6,303 nt of DNA, from NCBI GenBank assembly GCA_947254385.1, contig CAMYCP010000080.1, positions 1-6,303 on the forward strand. Reading direction: 5' to 3'. The DNA is from an uncultured Filifactor sp. Lineage in GTDB: Bacteria; Bacillota; Clostridia; Peptostreptococcales; Filifactoraceae. This document shows positions 1 through 6,135 of this stretch, piece by piece. The number at the start of each line of letters is the position of its first letter. The first letter of the stretch is position 1. The position numbers were made by a program, and so were the translations under genes. Under the pieces are notes generated by a model. That model searched no databases and was not told where the DNA came from. It saw only the letters and a program-made list of their open reading frames with translations.

Positions 1-1243
1 CTTGCTCTTTTAATATTTCTTTGGTTAAGTCGAACGGAAAACCGAAAGTATCATAGAGTTTAAATGCAACTTCCGAATTTAACTCGGTTTCGCCGTGTGT
101 TTTCATTTCGGACATCTTTTGTTTCAATATCTCAAGTCCGGCATATATCGTTTCTTCAAACTTTTCTTCTTCGTTTTGTATGACTTTTTTTATCCTTTGT
201 GCATTTTTAAACAAATCCGTATAAGCGTCCTTATTTATCTCAATTACGGAGTCCGATATATCGGACAAAAACGGTGCTTTGCTGCCCAAAAGTTTGCCCC
301 TTTGCGCCGCACGGCGAAGAAGTCTCCTAAGCACGTATCCCCTGCCCTCATTTGAAGGAATTACGCCGTCCGATATCATAAAAGTCACCGCTCTTATATG
401 ATCGGCGATTATTCTGATACTTACATCCTTTTCTTCGTCCGTTTCATAGGATACGCCCAAAGTGTCCTCAATTTTTTTGATGATTTTTCGCATCGTGTCT
501 ATATCGAAAATACTTTCCACATTCTGCATAATGCAGGCGATACGTTCAAGCCCCATACCGGTATCTATGTTGGGGTGAGGAAGATTTTTGAAACTTCCGT
601 CCGTTTGTCTGTCGAATTGTGTAAACACGAGGTTCCAAAATTCCAAAAATCTGTCGCAATCACACCCGGGCTTACAGTCGGGCGAGCCGCAACCGAATTT
701 TTCTCCCCGATCTATATAAATCTCGGAACACGGCCCGCACGGCCCCGTGCCGTTACCTATTTCCCAAAAATTGTCCTCTTTACCGAGGCGCACTATCTTG
801 GAGGACGGTATCTTCGCTATTTCTTCCCATAGTTTGAAAGCGTCGTCATCGTCTTCATACACCGTAACCCACAACTTATCTTTATCGAGTTTTAAAACTT
901 CGGTAACAAATTCCCACGCCCACGTAATAGCATCTTTTTTAAAATAATCGCCGAAAGAAAAATTGCCGAGCATTTCAAAATACGTGGCGTGGCGTGCGGT
1001 ACGTCCGACATTTTCGATATCTCCGGTTCTTATACATTTTTGGCACGTCGTCATGCGCTTTTTGGGAGGCTTTTCAACTCCCATAAAATAATTTTTAAGC
1101 GGCGCCATACCCGCATTTATTAAAAGCAAACTTTTGTCGTTTTGCGGTACTAGCGGAAAACTGCCCGCCATATAGTCATCCTTGCTTTCAAAAAATTTTC
1201 AAAAAGCGTCCCTTATTTCGTTTACACTCATAACCTGTCCCAT
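1..1243 (-). CDS. alaS: Alanine--tRNA ligase (AlaRS), N-terminal part, with an in-frame TGA at codon 15
   Basis: AlaRS is a cytoplasmic class II synthetase that activates alanine with ATP and loads it onto tRNA-Ala. The window holds codons 1-414 of a protein that is usually about 870-880 residues, so the catalytic domain and most of the tRNA-recognition domain are visible, while the editing domain and C-Ala domain lie beyond the left edge. Visible landmarks are [16 protein letters not shown] (31-46), [13 protein letters not shown] (65-77), motif 2 [18 protein letters not shown] (84-101), [10 protein letters not shown] (165-174), the Cys-rich [14 protein letters not shown] (185-198), motif 3 DTGMGLERI (227-235), and [11 protein letters not shown] (278-288) followed by [13 protein letters not shown] (300-312). 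The start at 1243 is chosen because GGAGG lies 5 bases upstream; a second ATG at 1231 is less well spaced. The oddity is a TGA at 1199-1201, after IRDAF and before KFFESK. The frame is otherwise open to the window edge, and motif conservation argues against old decay. A gene finder using the standard code might start it at Met25 (1171). The family assignment is certain; whether full-length protein is made is not. Confidence 0.95.
1179..1183 (-). promoter_or_regulatory. Possible internal ribosome binding site for restart at alaS Met25
   Basis: AAGGA lies 7 bases before the ATG at 1171 (codon 25), which is the first in-frame ATG after the TGA. It could serve a restart giving an AlaRS without its first 24 residues, that is, without the N-terminal helix containing IRxxFxKFFxSK. 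The codons involved (AAG GAT) encode residues 21-22 (K-D) of the expected protein, so the match may be accidental. Confidence 0.35.
1199..1201 (-). other. alaS: In-frame TGA codon in alaS (codon 15)
   Basis: Reading from the ATG at 1243, codons 10-20 give IRDAF, TGA, KFFES. Family members, from memory, read like IRxxFLxFFxSKGH here, so the TGA sits at a position that is usually leucine. One base change (TTA to TGA) would explain it, as would TGG to TGA. The context is a series of short homopolymers: five T, G, four A, six T, G, three A. Adding one T and removing one A would also restore AFLKFFES, but that needs two compensating changes. No other in-frame stop occurs between here and position 1. 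Confidence 0.93.
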
Positions 1244-1248
1244 AATTT

Positions 1249-1253
1249 CCTCC
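1249..1253 (-). promoter_or_regulatory. Ribosome binding site of alaS
   Basis: A strong GGAGG stands 5 bases before the ATG at 1243 and decides that start over the ATG at 1231, which would be 17 bases away. It lies just downstream of the T-box terminator U-tract, so it is transcribed only when the leader reads through. Confidence 0.85.
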
Positions 1254-1264
1254 AAAATATTAAT

Positions 1265-1305
1265 AAAAAAGCCCGCTCCTACAGTAAACACTGTAAGGGC
1301 GAGCT
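1265..1305 (-). terminator. T-box-controlled intrinsic terminator before alaS
   Basis: The 5' arm 1305-1290 pairs with the 3' arm 1285-1270 over 16 positions with one C-A mismatch, around a GTTT loop (1289-1286). A run of T at 1270-1265 follows. It forms when tRNA-Ala is charged and shuts off alaS. It is also the first terminator met by any transcript reading through from mutS2. Confidence 0.92.
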
Positions 1306-1327
1306 TTACCTCACGATACCACCTTAC
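1293..1327 (-). promoter_or_regulatory. T-box antiterminator
   Basis: Two helices flank the tRNA-binding bulge. GTAAGG (1327-1322) pairs with CCTTAC (1298-1293), and GTGAG (1314-1310) pairs with CTCGC (1303-1299, with one G-U pair). The bulge TGGTATC (1321-1315) carries the TGGT that contacts the free acceptor end of tRNA-Ala. The 3' strand (1303-1293) is also part of the 5' arm of the terminator, so the two structures exclude each other, as expected for a transcriptional T-box. Confidence 0.9.
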
Positions 1328-1499
1328 TTATTTTAAGCCGAGCTTAAAATATCTCTCAGATTTATAACGCAATCACCGTTTTTCTTCAATTGAAAAAATC
1401 TCCGAGACAGCTTTCCGAATTGAATTTTAAAGACTTCCCAGCCACCGTCTTCTCTCTTGAAAAATTTTAATTCGTACTCTTCTCCATCAATGATAGTCC

Positions 1500-1529
1500 A
1501 TTATAAACTCAAAATAACACGTTTGTCAA
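1500..1529 (-). promoter_or_regulatory. Sigma-70-type promoter of the alaS T-box leader
   Basis: A perfect TTGACA (-35, 1529-1524) and a perfect TATAAT (-10, 1505-1500) are separated by 18 bases. Transcription would start near 1494-1492, just upstream of Stem I. A full-consensus promoter fits a T-box gene, where initiation is strong and control is exerted by attenuation. The -35 box begins only 27 bases behind the mutS2 stop codon. Confidence 0.88.
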
Positions 1530-1556
1530 CAGTTCTTATCTGATAAACTTTTAACA

Positions 1557-3914
1557 TCATTTGAACTCGACCACCGTAACACCGGCACCACCTTCTCCAT
1601 ATTTGCCGTCACGATATGATTTTACGTTGGGATAGTTTTTAAGGAGCGACTTTATCATATTTTTTAAAATGAGCGTACCTATGCCGTGTATAATCGTAAC
1701 TTGCGTCAAACCGTTCATATACGCATCATCCAAATATTTTTCGGTTTCCATGCGTGCGGTTTCAGAGTCCTCCCCCCTCAAATCCAGTTCCATTTTTATA
1801 TGTTCGTCTGCGGCTCTTTTTACTTTTTTTACGGTAAAACCCGTATTTTTATTATTTGATTTTTTTATTTTCAAAGCATAGTACGGCACGTCCGTTTTGA
1901 TTGCGCCCATTTGTACTGTCGCTTGTTTTTTGTCGTCGTTTAAGGCTAAAATCACCCCGTCACCGTTAAACGTGGAGACGTTCACATTCTGTCCGACCTT
2001 AAAATGCAAATTGTAGTCGGTTTTTACGGGTTCAAACAGTCTTTCCTTTTCAGCATACTTATTTTCGGAAGTTTTAAGATTTTTGCGTATGCTTTCAACG
2101 CTCCGGTTGTATTCTTTTTCTTCGTTTATACTTCTGAGTTTTTTAATTTCCTCCAAAATTTTCTCAGACTCCGCTTTCGCCTCTTTAATCAAACTGCGAG
2201 CCTGCCGTTTGCTTTCGTTTATAAATTCATCTTTTTTTCTGTCGAGCGAATTTTCCTTTTGGGCAATACGCTTTTCCATCTCCGCTATATTTTGTAATTT
2301 AAGTTCCGTCTCTTCCCGGTTTTTAGCCATGCGTACTTTTTCGGCGTTTAAATCACGGAGTATTTCTTCAAATTGAATTTCGTCCTTGTCAATGCGCCGT
2401 TTTGCGTCCGCTATCACTTCTTCGGAAAGCCCGAGCCGCTTTGAGATTTCAAAAGCGTTGGATTTACCAGGTATACCCGTTATAAGATTGTATGTCGGAG
2501 AAAGCGTGTCGATGTCAAACTCCATGGACGCATTCTCCACATTCGGCGTATTAAGTGCATAGAGTTTAAGTTCGCTATAGTGAGTGGTAGCAATACACAA
2601 ACTGTCACTTTTTTTTACTTTTTCCAAAATGGAAACGGCGAGCGCCGCCCCTTCGACCGGATCCGTGCCGGCGCCGAGTTCGTCGAACAGAACCAAAGAC
2701 CGCCCGTGAATTTTGTCAAGTATATCCACGATGTGTTTCATATGTGAAGAAAACGTGGACAAACTTTGCTCGATACTCTGTTCGTCACCTATATCCGCAA
2801 AAATATTGTCAAATATACACATTTTGCTCCCGTAGTCGCACGGAATATGAAGACCGCTTTGAAACATCAGCGAGAATAATCCGACAGTCTTCAATGTAAC
2901 GGTTTTTCCTCCCGTGTTGGGGCCGGTTATGACGAGTGTTTTATAATCTTCTCCGATTTCTATATCGGAAGATACTACAGTTTTCGGATTTATCAAAGGA
3001 TGTCGCGCCTGTTTCAATTTCAGACTGAAACTGTCACTTAATTTCGGCTGATCGGCTTTCATCGAAACGGAAAGATAACCCTTACAAAAAATAAAATCCA
3101 GATCGGTTATTCTCTCTTGATTGTACTTGACAGTCTCAGCTATTTCAGCAACTTTTTCGGTAAGACCGAACAAAATCCTTTCAATTTCTCTTTTTTCGTC
3201 ACCGTAAAGCCGACGCAAATTGTTATTCATCTCTACGACCGCCATCGGTTCGACGAAAAGTGTCGCTCCGGACGCCGAAGTGTCATGCACAATGCCCGCC
3301 ACCTTGTCTTTATTTGCGGATTTTACAGGTACGACGAACCTGTCGTCTCTGATTGTTACGATACTGTCCTGTAAATACTTTGAATCCGAATTTTTCTGCA
3401 CGATAGAGTTTAACTTTGTGCGTATATTTTCTTTACAATTTGCTATTGCTTTTCTTATCCTCTTCAGCTCGCTACTCGCCTCATCTGAAATTTCATCTTC
3501 CGAAACGATTGCATTGAATATTTCATTTTCAATTTCGCCATATGCTGCAAGTTCTGAGGCATAGGAAGACAACAGGGGCGTATCTTTTCGCGTCGTAAGT
3601 TTCGTTTTTAATCGGCGTGCCGTCTTAAGCGATGCGGCTATTTTGAGCAAACTTCCGGGATCCAGCATAAAACCGGATTCGGCATTTTTTAGATACGCTT
3701 TAATGTCATAATTCGCCCCGATTTCAAAACTCCCGCTCTGTAAAATTATACTCTGCGCCTCGGAAGTCTCCGTCTGCCAAGTAAAAATTTCTTCTTTTGA
3801 AGTGGAAAGCTCCATTTTTGAAATTCTTTCCAGTGTGAGAACGGAAGTTGTAAATTTCTTCATCAAATCTTTAATCTTGTCGTATTCCAACACCTTGAGT
3901 GTTCTTAAATCCAT
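1557..3914 (-). CDS. mutS2: Endonuclease MutS2 (MutS family ATPase with C-terminal Smr domain)
   Basis: MutS2 is a homodimeric cytoplasmic ATPase. It was first described as an anti-recombination nuclease, and in Bacillus subtilis it recognises collided ribosomes and promotes their splitting. At 785 residues this copy has the usual family length. The order is an N-terminal/core and lever region (about 1-300), then the ATPase with Walker A GPNTGGKT (331-338), signature SLSTFSSHM (384-392), Walker B LVLFDELGAGTDP (407-419) and THYSELK (444-450). A charged helical coiled-coil linker follows (about 510-625), then a small beta-rich KOW-like segment (about 636-685), and finally the Smr domain with LDLRG (710-714). 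The usual Smr HGKGTG motif reads HGIGTL here (743-748), losing the last glycine. The start ATG at 3914 has AAGGTG 7 bases upstream, inside the end of the U32 gene, and the N-terminus (RTLKVLEYDKI) matches the family. It ends TGA-TGT-TAA. The 44-base overlap suggests translational coupling to the U32 gene. Identification is very secure. Confidence 0.97.
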   Translation of the reverse strand: MDLRTLKVLEYDKIKDLMKKFTTSVLTLERISKMELSTSKEEIFTWQTETSEAQSIILQSGSFEIGANYDIKAYLKNAESGFMLDPGSLLKIAASLKTARRLKTKLTTRKDTPLLSSYASELAAYGEIENEIFNAIVSEDEISDEASSELKRIRKAIANCKENIRTKLNSIVQKNSDSKYLQDSIVTIRDDRFVVPVKSANKDKVAGIVHDTSASGATLFVEPMAVVEMNNNLRRLYGDEKREIERILFGLTEKVAEIAETVKYNQERITDLDFIFCKGYLSVSMKADQPKLSDSFSLKLKQARHPLINPKTVVSSDIEIGEDYKTLVITGPNTGGKTVTLKTVGLFSLMFQSGLHIPCDYGSKMCIFDNIFADIGDEQSIEQSLSTFSSHMKHIVDILDKIHGRSLVLFDELGAGTDPVEGAALAVSILEKVKKSDSLCIATTHYSELKLYALNTPNVENASMEFDIDTLSPTYNLITGIPGKSNAFEISKRLGLSEEVIADAKRRIDKDEIQFEEILRDLNAEKVRMAKNREETELKLQNIAEMEKRIAQKENSLDRKKDEFINESKRQARSLIKEAKAESEKILEEIKKLRSINEEKEYNRSVESIRKNLKTSENKYAEKERLFEPVKTDYNLHFKVGQNVNVSTFNGDGVILALNDDKKQATVQMGAIKTDVPYYALKIKKSNNKNTGFTVKKVKRAADEHIKMELDLRGEDSETARMETEKYLDDAYMNGLTQVTIIHGIGTLILKNMIKSLLKNYPNVKSYRDGKYGEGGAGVTVVEFK
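3871..3914 (-). other. 44-base overlap between the U32 gene and mutS2
   Basis: The mutS2 ATG (3914-3912) lies 41 bases upstream of the U32 stop TAA (3873-3871), in a different frame, with the mutS2 ribosome binding site inside the U32 coding sequence. This points to one transcript and coupled translation. The overlap is longer than the usual 1-8 bases. Another-frame TAA at 3920-3918 sits only three bases before the mutS2 ATG and just after a run of five A (3930-3926). Confidence 0.85.
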
Positions 3915-6135
3915 CTTTTAACACCTTTTTATATTCATTTACAGTATTTACAATCATTTCCTCATTTTCATACAAAAACTCAAATCTGAATTTGTAAAAT
4001 CCCGCATTGTAAAATTCACAAATTTTATCCTTAAGTTCCAAGATTTCATCATTGTATATCCGATTTTTATTTAAAATGTCGTTCAGCACGGAATATTTTT
4101 CGTTTTTAAGGCTTATGAGCGTATCTTCAAAGTCGGTAAGACGGTATTTTGTCGTCATAATCTGCGGTTTTAAATATACGGGAATTATAATGTGAGATTT
4201 ATCAGGATAAGTATACAAACTTTTATAAAAATTACCGAAAATCCATTCAAGTGACGGTGTGACATTGTGAGAAGAATGTACTGAAAGTGAGACCGCATTT
4301 GAAAAATTTAAGCCGTAATCACCCTCAGCGTCCTCAGCGCCGTTTAATATACCCAAACTGTTACAAACCACCTTGTTTTTAAATTTAAGCATGAATTTAT
4401 CAACAATTTCAAGATCGTCTTCACTTATTATCACGGGCAATGACAGATAAACGGAATTTTCGTCAAAATATTCAAGAGCATATTCATACATTTTAGGATC
4501 ATAAATTTCAACTCTGTCGAATTTAAGTTTTGAAACAGCTTTTATCTGTTCCTCCGTGTTGCAACGTGCTATAAAATATGGAAAACGATTTTCTCTTTCT
4601 ATTTCAGCGCCGTTTATCAGATTATAATACACGCTGTTTTGTATGCCTTTACATCTTACTCGCCTGTGGCGTACACTTCTAAGGTCGTCAAGTTTTGCTA
4701 TTGTCTGTCGTCTTAAAAGGTTCAGCGTACTTTTACTTAAGAACACATCAGAATCAATGTCTATTTCAAGATTTTTAAGCCTATATACGCTGTCATTAAG
4801 TTTACTTACCTGATTATATATTATCTCATAATCTATCGGTTTTGACTTTGCTCTTTGTGCAACCTCGTCCAAAGTAATTTCGGCAAGGTAATTCTCATCA
4901 TAAAAAGTCATGGACGGTTTTTGTCCGATTTTGGCGCTAAAGATACAATTTATATCAAACAGTATATTTTCTTTTTCGTAAGATTTGACGGCTTTTTCCA
5001 TTATAGTCTTGTCGTACGTTTTATAGACGACGTCGCCGACTTTCGCATCACCTACATAATCGAGCATCACCTCATCTCCTTTGTGAGATTCTGAAACTTC
5101 CCGATTGTTTAAAAATATGCGTCCGACTTTTTCACCGAGTGACAATCCGTCACCTACCGTTAAACCATCTTCCAGTTTAATTTTTATTTTATTTTTGTTT
5201 CTAAAAACGACTACCCCACACACGACCCCCGTATTTTTCGGCGTTTTGTTGTTTACGATGTTTTCGTTGTTTTCAGAAAGTAAAAAACCTTTGGTATATT
5301 CCCTTTGAAAGATATGTTTTATCTCATCTTCCGCCTTAAGAAGTGTATTTTTATTTAAATTTAAGTCCAACGCACGGCGATATGCCGACGTGACGGTTGC
5401 CACATATTCGGGGCGTTTCATACGTCCTTCGATTTTTAGGGAAAGTATGGCGGAACTTTTTATTTTGTCGATGTAAGGCAAGGCGGAAAGATCTTTAGAG
5501 CTGAGTAAATACCCGCTCTTTTGCTTAAGTTTATAGAACATTCGGCAAGGTTGTGAGCAAGTCCCTCTGTTGCCGGAACGTCCTAAGCTCATGTAGCCGA
5601 ACAGGCATTTTCCGCTGTACGACATACAGAGTGCGCCGTGTACAAAATCTTCAATTTCTATGCCGGTTTTCTTAAAAATCTTATCTATTTCTTCTAAACT
5701 GTTTTCACGTGCCGCAACTATTCTCTCAAATCCGATGCTTTTTAAATACAAAGCGTCCCTATGGTTGGTTGTTGTCATTTGAGTTGAAGCGTGCATGGCG
5801 AAGTCAGGGTAAAGTTCGTTTATTATGTACGCCATGCCGATATCCTGAAGTATGACCGCATCCACGTCCGCATGATATAAAAAGTCGATGTATTCGATAA
5901 AAGATAAGATTTCATTGTCAAATACTATGATGTTGGCTGTCACATAAATCTTTACACCTCTTATATGCGCATAACGCACCGCTTTAACAAGATCTTCACT
6001 TGTAAAATTTGCGGCATAGGCACGTGCGCCGAACCTCATACCTCCAAGATATACGGCATTCGCACCGTTTTGTATTGCGGCTTTGAAAGATTCAAACGAA
6101 CCGGCGGGCGAAAGCAATTCTTTTTTTAAATTCAT
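3871..6135 (-). CDS. U32 family peptidase-like protein with DUF3656 (possible RlhA-type RNA hydroxylation factor)
   Basis: The N-terminus KKELLSPAGSFESFKAAIQN opens a U32 domain (about 1-290) with HASTQMTTTN (115-124), four clustered cysteines in GALCMSYSGKC (C170, C177) and GNRGTCSQPC (C193, C197), and KIEGRMKRPEYVA (234-246). A beta-rich segment follows (about 300-373), then DUF3656 (about 377-487), and a C-terminal region with the family-like GLNFSNAVS (608-616). U32 proteins are annotated as collagenase-like peptidases, but characterised bacterial members are Fe-S proteins for RNA hydroxylation: TrhP makes 5-hydroxyuridine at tRNA position 34, and RlhA makes 5-hydroxycytidine at 23S rRNA 2501. 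The DUF3656 domain points to the RlhA side, though at 754 residues this copy is about 100 longer than E. coli RlhA. The four cysteines are the likely Fe-S ligands. The start at 6135 fits the family N-terminus; its AAAGGA is 12 bases upstream, farther than ideal. The last 14 codons or so overlap mutS2 and are probably not conserved. Family membership is secure; the substrate is inferred. Confidence 0.93.
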   Translation of the reverse strand: MNLKKELLSPAGSFESFKAAIQNGANAVYLGGMRFGARAYAANFTSEDLVKAVRYAHIRGVKIYVTANIIVFDNEILSFIEYIDFLYHADVDAVILQDIGMAYIINELYPDFAMHASTQMTTTNHRDALYLKSIGFERIVAARENSLEEIDKIFKKTGIEIEDFVHGALCMSYSGKCLFGYMSLGRSGNRGTCSQPCRMFYKLKQKSGYLLSSKDLSALPYIDKIKSSAILSLKIEGRMKRPEYVATVTSAYRRALDLNLNKNTLLKAEDEIKHIFQREYTKGFLLSENNENIVNNKTPKNTGVVCGVVVFRNKNKIKIKLEDGLTVGDGLSLGEKVGRIFLNNREVSESHKGDEVMLDYVGDAKVGDVVYKTYDKTIMEKAVKSYEKENILFDINCIFSAKIGQKPSMTFYDENYLAEITLDEVAQRAKSKPIDYEIIYNQVSKLNDSVYRLKNLEIDIDSDVFLSKSTLNLLRRQTIAKLDDLRSVRHRRVRCKGIQNSVYYNLINGAEIERENRFPYFIARCNTEEQIKAVSKLKFDRVEIYDPKMYEYALEYFDENSVYLSLPVIISEDDLEIVDKFMLKFKNKVVCNSLGILNGAEDAEGDYGLNFSNAVSLSVHSSHNVTPSLEWIFGNFYKSLYTYPDKSHIIIPVYLKPQIMTTKYRLTDFEDTLISLKNEKYSVLNDILNKNRIYNDEILELKDKICEFYNAGFYKFRFEFLYENEEMIVNTVNEYKKVLKDGFKNTQGVGIRQD

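Larger units (their letters stand above)
1265..1494 (-). ncRNA. T-box riboswitch, alanine-specific (alaS leader)
   Basis: This leader senses uncharged tRNA-Ala in cis and controls transcription into alaS. Stem I has the AGTA loop-E element (1478-1475), a CGAATT/AATTCG helix (1474-1469 with 1421-1416), an AGAGAG motif (1457-1452), and a distal helix AAGAC/GTCTT (1451-1447 with 1434-1430) closing the loop GGTGGCTGGGAA (1446-1435). The specifier loop contains GCT, an alanine codon (1411-1409), followed by a purine. The basal pairing is GAGA/TCTC (1484-1481 with 1407-1404). A Stem II helix AGATTT/AAATCT (1401-1396 with 1363-1358) and a 10-bp Stem III with loop TCG (1351-1342 with 1338-1329) follow. 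The T-box bulge TGGT (1321-1318) can pair with ACCA at the end of tRNA-Ala, whose discriminator is A, so the specifier and bulge agree on alanine. The 5' end is estimated from the promoter; the rest is read directly. Confidence 0.93.

Noticed and set aside
398..832. 144-codon open frame on the plus strand
   Set aside because: It is antisense to alaS motifs that are clearly conserved, has no family-like sequence, and has no ribosome binding site of note.
1199..1201. TGA in alaS as a selenocysteine codon
   Set aside because: The family has no Cys at this position, the residue is not catalytic, and I see no convincing SECIS-like hairpin immediately downstream.
1270..1305. Inverted repeat as a mobile-element end or phage operator
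   Set aside because: It is the T-box terminator: its 5' arm is shared with the antiterminator and a T-run follows.
1182..1367. 61-codon plus-strand frame crossing the alaS start and T-box
   Set aside because: It covers the antisense of the T-box terminator and Stem III; the RNA structure explains the sequence and the peptide looks random.
2004..2376. Two Phe/Ser-rich plus-strand frames opposite the mutS2 linker
   Set aside because: They are the antisense of the Lys/Glu-rich coiled coil (Lys AAA and Glu GAA read as Phe TTT and TTC), a usual shadow effect that mimics membrane segments.
3117..3564. Plus-strand frames of 85 and 114 codons
   Set aside because: They are antisense to well-conserved MutS2 core sequence, with no independent evidence.
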